6,198 nucleotides of DNA, from the NCBI GenBank assembly GCA_910586095.1, contig CAJUHQ010000162.1, positions 1 to 6,198 of the forward strand, in the 5' to 3' direction. The notes under the pieces are model-generated. The model did not search any database, was not told where the DNA came from, and was given only the letters and a program-made list of their open reading frames with translations. Source of the stretch: an uncultured Lachnospiraceae bacterium (GTDB lineage: Bacteria; Bacillota; Clostridia; Lachnospirales; Lachnospiraceae). The position numbers and the translations under genes were made by a program. Below are positions 1-6,098 of the stretch, piece after piece (position 1 is the first letter of the stretch; every line of letters starts with the position of its first letter).

Positions 1-85
1 TAGGTATTTCCGCTTTTTAAATATTCAGTTGTAACACATGTATTGTAATCCTACATGCGAGTCAAGCATTTTTATTGAAATTTCA

Positions 86-114
86 TTGAATTTATATACA
101 TTATCTGTTACAAT
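86..114 (+). promoter_or_regulatory. Probable sigma-A promoter of the secA-prfB unit
   Basis: The -35 box TTGAAT (86-91) and the -10 box TACAAT (109-114) are separated by exactly 17 bases. A TG at 106-107, one base before the -10 box, makes it an extended -10 promoter. Transcription would start near 120-122, giving a leader of about 95 bases before the secA ATG. A weaker overlapping alternative is TTGAAA (75-80) with TACATT (97-102) and a 16-base spacer. This is a motif match only, but it is the best promoter in the upstream region and lies where one is expected. Confidence 0.7.
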
Positions 115-153
115 AGATCGTAGTTTGTTCAGGAAATTATGTAAAGTCCCGAG

Positions 154-172
154 ATCGTGCAAGTAGCGCGAT
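154..172 (+). other. Small hairpin in the secA leader
   Basis: ATCGTGC (154-160) can pair with GCGCGAT (166-172), giving 7 bp with one G-U pair around the loop AAGTA. It lies about 35 bases upstream of the secA ribosome binding site, inside the predicted leader. No U-run follows, so it is not a terminator. It might affect mRNA stability or translation, but nothing shows that directly. No SecM-like arrest peptide is visible upstream. Confidence 0.35.
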
Positions 173-216
173 GCATAGAAATGGGGATAGGGATTATTTT
201 ATGATTGGAGTCCAAA

Positions 217-2781
217 ATGAGCATTATAGAAAAAGTATTTGGTACACACAGCGATCGTGAGCTAAAAAGGATAGAACCTATTGTAAAGAAGATAGAGAGC
301 TATCGTGAAGCGATGGGAAAGCTTACAGATGAGGAGCTTCGCGCAAAGACAGCAGATTTCAAAAAAAGGGTGGCAGATGGGACAAGTCTAGATGAAATCC
401 TACCAGAAGCCTATGCGGTAGTGCGTGAAGGTGCGCGGCGCGTACTCAATCAGGAACATTACAGAGTACAGTTGATTGGTGGCATTATCTTACACCAAGG
501 ACGTATTGCGGAGATGCGCACAGGTGAGGGTAAGACACAGACAGCGCTTCTTCCAGCATATCTTAATGCGTTGGAGGGAAAAGGGGTACATGTAGTCACT
601 GTCAATGACTATCTGGCAAAACGAGATGCAGAGTGGATGGGACAAGTACACGAGTTTTTGGGCTTAAAGGTGGGAGTAGTTCTCAATGATATGAAGCCAG
701 AAGAGCGGCGTGTGGCGTACAACTGTGATATTACGTATGTCACAAACAACGAACTAGGATTTGATTATTTGCGAGACAATATGGTCATCTACAAAGAGCA
801 GCTCGTGCTTAGAAAGCTACATTATGCTATTATTGACGAGGTGGACTCTGTGTTGATTGACGAGGCGCGTACCCCGTTGATTATCTCAGGTCAGAGTAGC
901 AAATCGACAAAATTGTATGAGGTTTGTGATATCTTAGCACGGCAGATGAAGCGTGGAGAAGATATGCCTGAGATGACAAAGATGGATTTTGTCATGGGAG
1001 TAGAGCAGGAGGAGACAGGAGATTTTATTGTAAATGAAAAAGACAAGGTTGTAAATCTCACAGCAGCAGGTGTAGAAAGAGTAGAGAAATTTTTTCAGAT
1101 TGAAAATCTTGCAGATCCTGAGAATCTTGAGATACAACATAACATTATTCTTGCCTTGCGGGCACATAATTTAATGTTCCGTGACCAAGATTATGTGGTT
1201 AAGGACGATCAAGTTTTGATTGTTGATGAATTTACAGGGCGTATTATGCCAGGACGACGCTATTCAGATGGACTACACCAAGCAATTGAGGCTAAAGAGC
1301 ATGTCAAGGTAAAGCGGGAGAGCAAAACGCTCGCAACGATTACATTCCAGAACTTTTTTAATAAATTTGACAAGAAATGTGGTATGACAGGTACAGCCCA
1401 GACAGAAGAAAAAGAGTTTCGTGATATTTATGGTATGGATGTTGTGGTAGTACCTACCAATCGACCTGTAGTTAGAATAGATCATCAAGATTGCGTATAT
1501 AAGACGCGCAAAGAAAAGCTCAAAGCGATTGTTGACACTGTGGAGGAAGCGCATGCTACTGGTCAGCCAGTACTAGTGGGAACAATTACGATCGATGCGA
1601 GTGAGGAACTTAGTAAGATGCTTACAAAGCGCGGGATTCAGCATAAAGTATTGAATGCGAAGTTTCATGAGCTAGAGGCTGAGATTGTAGCTGATGCGGG
1701 ACAGCATGGGGCAGTGACCATTGCCACCAATATGGCAGGACGTGGTACAGATATCAAGCTAGATGAGGAAGCACGTGCGGCGGGTGGACTGATGATTGTC
1801 GGAACAGAACGTCATGAATCCAGACGTATTGACAACCAGTTGAGAGGACGTGCAGGGCGTCAGGGAGATCCAGGAATGTCCAGGTTCTATATATCTCTCG
1901 AGGATGAGCTTATGCGTCTGTTTGGTTCTGAGCGCTTGATTAATATGTTCAATACATTGGGCATACCAGAAGGACAGGAAATTGAGCACAAAATGCTCAC
2001 AAGCGCAATTGAGAATGCACAAAAGAAGATCGAGGCAAACAATTTTGGAATTCGAAAAAATCTGTTGGAATATGACCAGGTTATGAACGAACAGCGTGAA
2101 ATTATCTATGAGGAGCGGCGGCGTGTTCTAGATGGAGAGAGTATGCGCGATGCCATCTATAAGATGATTACGGACATTGTTGAGAGTTCTGTAGATACAG
2201 CGATCAATGATGATTTAGAGCCAGAAGAATGGGATCTGAAGGAGCTAAATACCTTACTGCTTCCTATTGTGCCTATTCGCCCTGTTGTTTTAGATAGAGT
2301 GTCAAAGAAGACTAAAAACGGTCTAAAACATCAGCTTAAAGAAGAGGCGGTTAAGTTCTATGAGAGTAAAGAGGCAGAATTCCCTGAGACAGAAAGTATT
2401 CGTGAGATTGAGCGCGTTATTTTACTCAAGGTGATTGATCGCAAGTGGATGGATCATATTGATGATATGGATCAGCTTCGCCAAGGCGTAGGATTGCAGG
2501 CATATGGCCAAAAAGATCCACTTGTAGAATATAAGATGAATGGTTATGAGATGTTTGATGCTATGACAGCCAATATTAAACAGGATACGGTTCGTCTGTT
2601 GCTTCATGTAAAAGTAGAACAAAAGGTAGAGCGTGAAGAGGTGGTCAAGGTGACAGGGACCAATAAAGACACTTCGCTGCAGAAAGGTCCTGTCAAGAAG
2701 GAGACAAAGGTATATCCCAATGATCCTTGTCCATGCGGAAGTGGTAAGAAGTACAAGCAGTGTTGTGGAAGAAATTCGTGA
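217..2781 (+). CDS. secA: Preprotein translocase ATPase subunit SecA
   Basis: SecA is the cytoplasmic and membrane-peripheral motor that hydrolyses ATP to push unfolded precursor proteins through the SecYEG channel. The 854-residue protein is full length. In order it shows Walker A (MRTGEGKT, about 100-107), the DEVD box of Walker B (about 207-210) followed by LIDEARTPLI, the conserved DEFTGR (about 337-342), and in the second nucleotide-binding domain AGRGTDIKL (about 507-515) and the GTERHESRRIDNQLRGRAGRQGDPG region (about 529-553, key residues R and Q of QLRGRAGRQ). A helical scaffold and wing region follows. It ends in a zinc-binding tail with C838, C840, C849 and C850, a Cys form of the usual CxCx8C(C/H) motif that contacts SecB or ribosomes in other bacteria. 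I chose ATG 217 because GGAG (207-210) sits 6 bases upstream; the TTG at 205 overlaps that site. prfB follows 72 bases later with no terminator between. An acidic insert around residues 240-275 is typical of clostridial SecA. Confidence 0.98.
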   Translation: MSIIEKVFGTHSDRELKRIEPIVKKIESYREAMGKLTDEELRAKTADFKKRVADGTSLDEILPEAYAVVREGARRVLNQEHYRVQLIGGIILHQGRIAEMRTGEGKTQTALLPAYLNALEGKGVHVVTVNDYLAKRDAEWMGQVHEFLGLKVGVVLNDMKPEERRVAYNCDITYVTNNELGFDYLRDNMVIYKEQLVLRKLHYAIIDEVDSVLIDEARTPLIISGQSSKSTKLYEVCDILARQMKRGEDMPEMTKMDFVMGVEQEETGDFIVNEKDKVVNLTAAGVERVEKFFQIENLADPENLEIQHNIILALRAHNLMFRDQDYVVKDDQVLIVDEFTGRIMPGRRYSDGLHQAIEAKEHVKVKRESKTLATITFQNFFNKFDKKCGMTGTAQTEEKEFRDIYGMDVVVVPTNRPVVRIDHQDCVYKTRKEKLKAIVDTVEEAHATGQPVLVGTITIDASEELSKMLTKRGIQHKVLNAKFHELEAEIVADAGQHGAVTIATNMAGRGTDIKLDEEARAAGGLMIVGTERHESRRIDNQLRGRAGRQGDPGMSRFYISLEDELMRLFGSERLINMFNTLGIPEGQEIEHKMLTSAIENAQKKIEANNFGIRKNLLEYDQVMNEQREIIYEERRRVLDGESMRDAIYKMITDIVESSVDTAINDDLEPEEWDLKELNTLLLPIVPIRPVVLDRVSKKTKNGLKHQLKEEAVKFYESKEAEFPETESIREIERVILLKVIDRKWMDHIDDMDQLRQGVGLQAYGQKDPLVEYKMNGYEMFDAMTANIKQDTVRLLLHVKVEQKVEREEVVKVTGTNKDTSLQKGPVKKETKVYPNDPCPCGSGKKYKQCCGRNS

Positions 2782-2807
2782 GATGTAGAATAAAGATGGT
2801 GATGATG

Positions 2808-2826
2808 TAGAGACAGTAAGTCTCTA
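2808..2826 (+). other. Perfect hairpin between secA and prfB
   Basis: TAGAGAC (2808-2814) and GTCTCTA (2820-2826) form a perfect 7-bp stem with the 5-base loop AGTAA, 26 bases after the secA stop and 13 bases before the prfB ribosome binding site. It is followed by GGAAATG rather than a T-run, so it is not a standard intrinsic terminator. It could mark a processing or stability boundary in a joint secA-prfB transcript. That role is inferred; the pairing itself is visible. Confidence 0.5.
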
Positions 2827-2839
2827 GGAAATGATAAAA

Positions 2840-2848
2840 AGGTGGTGA
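2840..2848 (+). promoter_or_regulatory. Strong ribosome binding site that fixes the prfB start
   Basis: AGGTGGTGA differs from the full anti-Shine-Dalgarno complement AGGAGGTGA at one base and lies 5 bases before ATG 2854. This matters because the long uninterrupted frame starts only at 2975. The strong site upstream shows that translation begins in the short frame before the TGA at 2929. Confidence 0.8.
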
Positions 2849-2853
2849 ACGCA

Positions 2854-3967
2854 ATGGTAGAACTCGACCAGATGAAACAAGAGTTACAGACCTATGAAAG
2901 TCCATTAGCGGAAGTGAGGGATTCACTTTGACCTCGCAAATAAGGAGAAGCGAATCGAAGAATTAGAACGTGAGATGGAGGCGCCTGGTTTTTGGGATGA
3001 ACCAGAACGCTCTAACAGACAGATGAAGGAGCTAAAACAACTAAAGGGTACTGTGGATCAATGCAATGAACTAAAGAGACAATATGAAGATATAGAAACT
3101 CTAATAGAAATGGGATATGAGGCGGAGGATGAAGAGCTAATTCCAGAGATTAGAGACGAGCTAGATCATTTTATAGAGACGTTTGAGGCACTTCGTATCA
3201 GCACGTTGTTATCGGAGGAATATGATTCATGCAATGCGATTTTGAAGATCAATGCAGGTGCAGGTGGCACAGAAAGTTGCGATTGGGCAGGCATGCTCTA
3301 TCGTATGTACACACGTTGGGCGGAGCGCAAGGGATTCACTCTTGATGTGTTAGATTTTCTAGATGGAGATGAGGCAGGTATCAAATCCATTACATTTCAG
3401 GTAAATGGTGAAAATGCTTATGGGTATCTCAAGTCAGAAAAGGGAGTACACCGACTTGTGCGTATCTCACCTTTTAATGCGCAAGGAAAGCGCCAGACTT
3501 CGTTTGTATCATTGGATGTTATGCCAGATATAGAGGAGGATTTGGATGTTGAAATCAATGAGGATGATCTGCGCATAGACACCTACCGAAGCAGTGGTGC
3601 AGGTGGCCAGCATATTAATAAAACATCCTCTGCGATTCGTATTACTCATATTCCAACAGGAACTGTAGTTCAGTGTCAAAATGAGCGATCACAATTTCAA
3701 AATAAAGATAAAGCTATGCAAATGCTAAAGGCAAAACTTTTTTTGCTCAAGCAGGAAGCTAATGCAGAGAAGCTTTCTGATATTCGCGGAGAGGTAAAAG
3801 AAATTGGCTGGGGCAACCAGATCCGCTCCTATGTGATGCAACCATACACAATGGTAAAGGATCACAGAACGAATTTTGAGTCAGGAAATGCAGATGCAGT
3901 TATGGATGGCGCACTAGATGGTTTTATCAATGCCTATCTAAAATGGAAAAATACCAAGATTGGATAA
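2854..3967 (+). CDS. prfB: Peptide chain release factor 2 (RF2), made by programmed +1 frameshift
   Basis: RF2 recognises UGA and UAA stop codons in the ribosomal A site and triggers peptidyl-tRNA hydrolysis. Translation starts at ATG 2854, runs 25 codons to CTT (2926-2928), meets in-frame TGA (2929-2931), and must slip +1, skipping T2929, to continue at GAC (2930-2932). The joined product is 370 residues: 25 before the shift, 15 (DLANKEKRIEELERE) between the shift and the methionine at 2975, then 330 more. The RF2-specific SPF tripeptide falls at 205-207 and the catalytic GGQ at 250-252, the same positions as in E. coli RF2, which confirms both start and frameshift. SPF rather than a PxT motif excludes RF1. 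Residue 246 is Ser, not the Thr of E. coli K-12. The N-terminal part is the helical, charged domain 1. The gene is probably co-transcribed with secA. Expression is expected to be autoregulated: scarce RF2 slows termination at the internal UGA and favours the shift. The exact coding segments are 2854-2928 joined to 2930-3967. Confidence 0.96.
2916..2932 (+). promoter_or_regulatory. RF2 programmed +1 frameshift site
   Basis: The slippery codon and stop read CTT TGA C (2926-2932), identical to the conserved RF2 recoding core. UGA followed by C is a poor termination context, and CUU lets tRNA-Leu re-pair on UUU. Upstream is an internal Shine-Dalgarno-like GAGGG (2916-2920). Its AGG codon (2917-2919) sits 9 bases before CTT, the same register as in E. 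coli, where AGG GGG UAU precedes CUU. Here the codons are AGG GAT TCA, so the G-run is shorter. Removing T2929 restores one continuous RF2 frame. Confidence 0.93.
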
Positions 3968-4022
3968 GATAGGGAGTAAACCAACAAGATGTATGATGCG
4001 TAGTGGCAGTATAGTTTCTTTT

Positions 4023-4052
4023 TAGATTTTTGCAATCTTATAGAAAAATCTA
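4023..4052 (+). other. Inverted repeat behind prfB
   Basis: TAGATTTTT (4023-4031) pairs perfectly with AAAAATCTA (4044-4052), a 9-bp A/T-rich stem with a 12-base loop. It starts 56 bases after the prfB stop. With low GC content, a large loop and no T-run after it, it is a poor terminator in the + direction. It directly precedes a longer hairpin. Confidence 0.4.
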
Positions 4053-4056
4053 TTGC

Positions 4057-4098
4057 TCCATATGAATGAGGTTTATAATAAAACTTTGTTCATATGGA
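4057..4098. other. Long 18-bp inverted repeat in the prfB downstream region
   Basis: TCCATATGAA (4057-4066) is perfectly repeated inverted as TTCATATGGA (4089-4098). The pairing continues inward, allowing G-U pairs, through TGAGGTTT (4067-4074) with AAACTTTG (4081-4088), giving an 18-bp stem with three G-U pairs and the loop ATAATA. The tail ACTTTATTTG is only mildly U-rich, so it could be a weak first terminator or a 3' stabilising structure for the secA-prfB mRNA. The symmetric arms could also be a protein-binding palindrome. A perfect TATAAT (4074-4079) lies at the tip, but no good -35 box accompanies it. Confidence 0.55.
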
Positions 4099-4166
4099 AC
4101 TTTATTTGCAGTCTATTGCATGGCTAATTTGTTGAGATACATAACACAAGTTGAATAGGCACAAAT

Positions 4167-4210
4167 AAGAACACTTGAGACATTGTGCGAAATGTTTTGA
4201 GTGTTTTTTT
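4167..4210 (+). terminator. Intrinsic terminator, probably ending the secA-prfB transcript
   Basis: The core stem pairs 4170-4184 (starting AACACT) with 4191-4205 (ending AGTGTT), 15 bp with three G-U pairs and the loop GTGCGA. It extends outward by about three more pairs into the T-run. Seven consecutive T (4204-4210) form the tract expected for a + strand factor-independent terminator. It lies 200 bases beyond the prfB stop and about 140 bases before the next start codon. The weak G-U content lowers stability, but the long stem plus T-run is hard to explain otherwise. Confidence 0.75.
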
Positions 4211-4352
4211 ACGATAGAATTGTCTAGTGTCTGATTCAGATCTAGAAAAACGGTACAGTCTAAAGAGTTGTGGTATCAAGAAAATAGGTAAAGGAGTATT
4301 GTAGAATTGCCAAATTTTACAACAGCTAAGCAAGAATGGAGGAATATAGGCA

Positions 4353-4943
4353 GTGGGAAATCAAAAAAATAGCAAAAAATATCTAAAAACGGCGGTAGCA
4401 GTGTTAGTAGTGGTGCTATTGTCACTTTTTACTAAGGGAACCTTTTTGGAATCTCAAAATGAAGCGAATGTAGCAGACAGCCAAGGCTTGATACAGGAAC
4501 AAAGCACAGATGTGCAATCAGAGATTGCGACTACATCAAAAACAGAGATTCCTGTTGTGGAAAGTGACATAGAACGTTCAGAGAAGCCTTTGACTGAAGA
4601 AGGGACAAAGGAAGGTGAATCACAGCAACAAACAACACCTATAGAATCGCAACTGGTAAATCAAGAACAGGAAATAACCTATACATTTAGAAAGGATCAA
4701 TATTTAGAACAACATTTTGAGAAGCATGGAGCAGAGTTTCCATATGATACAGAAGAAGAGTACTTAGAGGGAGCCAATCAAGTGATTAATCATCCAGATT
4801 CACTACATAAAATCGAGGCGGAAGATGGGGATGATGTCTATTATTTGGAAAGTACCAATGAATTTGTAATTGTCTCTACAGATGGATATATCAGAACGTA
4901 TTTTAAACCAAGTGGTGGTATTGATTATTATAACAGACAATAA
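4353..4943 (+). CDS. Putative exported or membrane-anchored protein with a C-terminal BECR-like (RNase-fold) domain
   Basis: This 196-residue protein starts at GTG, with GGAGG (4338-4342) 10 bases upstream. The N terminus has lysines (5, 8, 9, 12) followed by a hydrophobic stretch at about 13-27, so it is a signal peptide or membrane anchor. No lipobox cysteine and no clear signal peptidase I site are visible. Residues about 34-107 form a low-complexity acidic linker rich in Glu, Gln, Ser and Thr. The C-terminal 108-196 is compact and well ordered: HFEKHGAEF (121-129), NHPDSLHK (146-153), EDGDDVYY (157-164), TNEFVIVSTDGYIRTYF (168-184). I recall closely similar domains at the ends of secreted clostridial proteins. 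The arrangement of paired His, a later Lys, a central beta strand pair and a terminal T-x-F resembles BECR-fold nucleases, but catalysis is inference. It has no immunity gene beside it, which argues against a simple toxin. It stands alone between two terminators; the gene downstream is convergent. Confidence 0.85.
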   Translation: MGNQKNSKKYLKTAVAVLVVVLLSLFTKGTFLESQNEANVADSQGLIQEQSTDVQSEIATTSKTEIPVVESDIERSEKPLTEEGTKEGESQQQTTPIESQLVNQEQEITYTFRKDQYLEQHFEKHGAEFPYDTEEEYLEGANQVINHPDSLHKIEAEDGDDVYYLESTNEFVIVSTDGYIRTYFKPSGGIDYYNRQ

Positions 4944-4991
4944 AACAACCGCGTCTAAAGTGGCAAAAGATGCCATTTAGGCGCGGTTGTT
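4944..4991. terminator. Bidirectional intrinsic terminator between convergent genes
   Basis: A long stem-loop fills the 50-base gap between two stop codons. AACAACCGCG (4944-4953) pairs with CGCGGTTGTT (4982-4991), then T4954-G4981 wobble, CTAAA (4955-4959) with TTTAG (4976-4980), one bulged G4960, and TGGCA (4961-4965) with TGCCA (4971-4975), leaving the loop AAAGA. This makes 21 bp with one bulge. The + strand 3' side ends TTGTTGTTT and the minus strand ends TTGTTTTATTG, so both sides carry T-rich tails. It should end transcription of both the upstream + gene and the minus-strand regulator. Confidence 0.9.
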
Positions 4992-4993
4992 GT

Positions 4994-5896
4994 TTAAGAT
5001 AATAATTCTTTATTTAGTGTTTGGCGATATGTGGTCGGGGTACAGCCCATAAATTTTCGAAAGACTTTATTGTAGTAGCTGGTGTTGTTAAATCCAACAA
5101 AACCTGCAATTTCTGAGATGGGTTCATGTGTTCGTTTATGCATATATTTTACAGATTCTGTAATGCGATATTTCATTAGATACTCAATAGGAGATGTGCC
5201 AAGAGTGCGCTTAAAGCAACGACAACACTCACTTTTGCTGACAAGAATCGAGTTGGAAATATCTTCTAATGTAATAGGTTCTGCAAAATGTTGTTGAATA
5301 AAGGAAACGGCCTGTTTGACACGCTGGACATCCTGGTTAGCAATACGCGCTGTGACAAGCAAGGAGGACGATCCAGAGGGAAGTCTATCATAGATAAGCT
5401 TCCAAAGCTGCAAAATATAGGATTTGGCCAGAAGTTCATAGCCACATTCTTTTTCTTCGTGAAGGTGGATCAAGTGCTGAAGTAGAGGCAAAAAATATGA
5501 ATAATCTTGATCGCGGTTATGTAGGTGCAAGTATGAAAATAAACTATCAGCTAAGATTGGATTGACATATTTATTTTCTAATTCAAGTTGACCCAAGCCA
5601 AAGATAAAACTTGGATGGATGACAATACAATATAACAGGCAACCATTTGCGCCAGAAGGGGCAATTAAATGTTTTACAGACTGATTGATAAACAGGATAT
5701 CGCCTGAAAAAGCATGTAGACAAACTTCGTCACAGGTGATTGTTGCCTCACCTTTTGCAATGTATTGAAATTCCACTTCCTCATGACAGTGCAGCATAGG
5801 AGTCGCATTGCTAGAAAGATTGATTATTGTAAGATCTACAGGATATCCACTCGTAAGAAGTTTGCAGGTGTGTTGTGTAGAAAAATCATAGTCCAT
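4994..5896 (-). CDS. AraC-family transcriptional regulator with an N-terminal cupin-type sensor domain
   Basis: This is a DNA-binding regulator of the AraC/XylS type, 300 residues from the chosen start. The N-terminal half looks like an AraC-type ligand-binding cupin: HCHEEVEFQYIAKGEATI (about 36-53) with closely spaced His and Glu, followed by GDILFINQSVKHLI (about 65-78). The C-terminal 190-300 holds two helix-turn-helix units: ITLEDISNSILVSKSECCRCFKR (about 208-230) and EPISEIAGFVGFNNTSYYNKVFRKFMGCTP (about 258-287, with the family signature GF-Y-F-G-TP). Ligand and target are unknown; many relatives control carbohydrate use genes next door. I chose ATG 5896 because AGGAG lies 12 bases upstream (5909-5913 on the minus strand), slightly long spacing. 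The ATG at 5941 would give 315 residues but has no ribosome binding site, and would place AGGAG inside the gene. The divergent partial gene after 6099 is the likeliest target. The first helix-turn-helix has three clustered cysteines (224, 225, 227). Confidence 0.93.
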   Translation of the reverse strand: MDYDFSTQHTCKLLTSGYPVDLTIINLSSNATPMLHCHEEVEFQYIAKGEATITCDEVCLHAFSGDILFINQSVKHLIAPSGANGCLLYCIVIHPSFIFGLGQLELENKYVNPILADSLFSYLHLHNRDQDYSYFLPLLQHLIHLHEEKECGYELLAKSYILQLWKLIYDRLPSGSSSLLVTARIANQDVQRVKQAVSFIQQHFAEPITLEDISNSILVSKSECCRCFKRTLGTSPIEYLMKYRITESVKYMHKRTHEPISEIAGFVGFNNTSYYNKVFRKFMGCTPTTYRQTLNKELLS

Positions 5897-5973
5897 AAGA
5901 TAAAACAGCTCCTTTTGGCGAAGTTTATGCCCGATAGGCATGGAAATTAGTAGAAAATTAAGAAAATTTTGCT

Positions 5974-5998
5974 TTTGATAAAAAGACCCACTATCAAA
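5974..5998. promoter_or_regulatory. Palindrome in the regulator's upstream region
   Basis: TTTGATA (5974-5980) and TATCAAA (5992-5998) are perfect 7-base inverted arms with 11 bases between. The pair lies about 80-100 bases upstream of the regulator's ATG, between the candidate promoter and the gene, and so within its predicted leader. It could be an operator or a leader hairpin. AraC proteins more often use direct repeats, so another regulator is as likely. The symmetry is seen; the function is inferred. Confidence 0.35.
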
Positions 5999-6028
5999 TA
6001 GAATAGGCAGAATAAGTACTTAAATAAT

Positions 6029-6037
6029 AGTATAACA
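6029..6037 (-). promoter_or_regulatory. Candidate extended -10 promoter for the AraC-type regulator
   Basis: Read on the minus strand, TGTTATACT (6037 down to 6029) is an extended -10 element with TATACT as the hexamer. The -35 position 17 bases upstream reads TTTCCT, a poor match, but an extended -10 partly compensates. Transcription would start near 6022, giving a leader of about 125 bases to ATG 5896. No better candidate stood out in this gap. Confidence 0.4.
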
Positions 6038-6063
6038 TATTTTGCAGAAAAAGGAAATGGAAA

Positions 6064-6082
6064 CACACAAGGGATTTGTGTG
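6064..6082. promoter_or_regulatory. Short perfect palindrome before the divergent gene start
   Basis: CACACAA (6064-6070) and TTGTGTG (6076-6082) form perfect 7-base inverted arms around GGGAT. It sits 8 bases upstream of an AGGAG ribosome binding site (6091-6095) for the partial + strand gene. As DNA it could be an operator. As RNA it would be a hairpin just before the ribosome binding site. No T-run follows, so it is not a terminator. Confidence 0.35.
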
Positions 6083-6098
6083 AGCAAAACAGGAGCAA

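Larger units (their letters stand above)
3968..4352. other. Intergenic region, 385 bases, rich in inverted repeats
   Basis: No protein-coding gene is convincing here. The first half carries three successive inverted repeats listed separately (4023-4052, 4057-4098, 4167-4210). The octamer TCTATTGC occurs directly repeated at 4049-4056 and 4112-4119, either side of the second hairpin. After the terminator, 4211-4352 should hold the promoter of the gene at 4353. The only candidate I can offer is TTGTCT (4220-4225) with TAGAAA (4243-4248), 17-base spacer, which is weak and overlaps a small imperfect hairpin (4223-4246). The ribosome binding site GGAGG at 4338-4342 serves the next gene. Confidence 0.6.

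Noticed and set aside
205..216. TTG 205 as the secA start (858 residues)
   Set aside because: TTGGAG at 205-210 contains the ribosome binding site itself. ATG 217 lies 6 bases after GGAG and begins with MSIIEKVFG, typical of SecA N termini.
201..260. A 19-codon open frame ATG 201 to TGA 258 overlapping the secA start
   Set aside because: It has only a weak, distant purine stretch upstream and no resemblance to a SecM-type arrest peptide. Its overlap with secA makes it most likely chance.
934..2926. Several minus-strand open frames of 66-93 codons antisense to secA and prfB
   Set aside because: They lie opposite strongly conserved genes, lack ribosome binding sites and have Cys-, Leu- and Ile-rich translations typical of shadow frames.
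2929..2931. TGA in prfB as an inactivating mutation or sequencing error
   Set aside because: The context matches the known RF2 recoding signal, and the joined frame places SPF and GGQ at the E. coli positions.
2975..3967. prfB starting at ATG 2975 as a 330-residue protein
   Set aside because: There is no good ribosome binding site, and it lacks the first 40 residues of RF2. The CTT TGA C site and the strong ribosome binding site at 2840-2848 show the true start at 2854.
4074..4079. TATAAT in the hairpin tip as the promoter of a small RNA
   Set aside because: No acceptable -35 box at 16-18 bases and no extended -10. Kept only as a remark in the hairpin finding.
4307..4372. A 21-codon TTG-started frame with AAGGAG (4291-4296) upstream, overlapping the start of the exported-protein gene
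   Set aside because: A rare start codon, no recognisable leader-peptide feature such as a codon run, and no attenuator after it. Coupling to the next gene is possible but unsupported.
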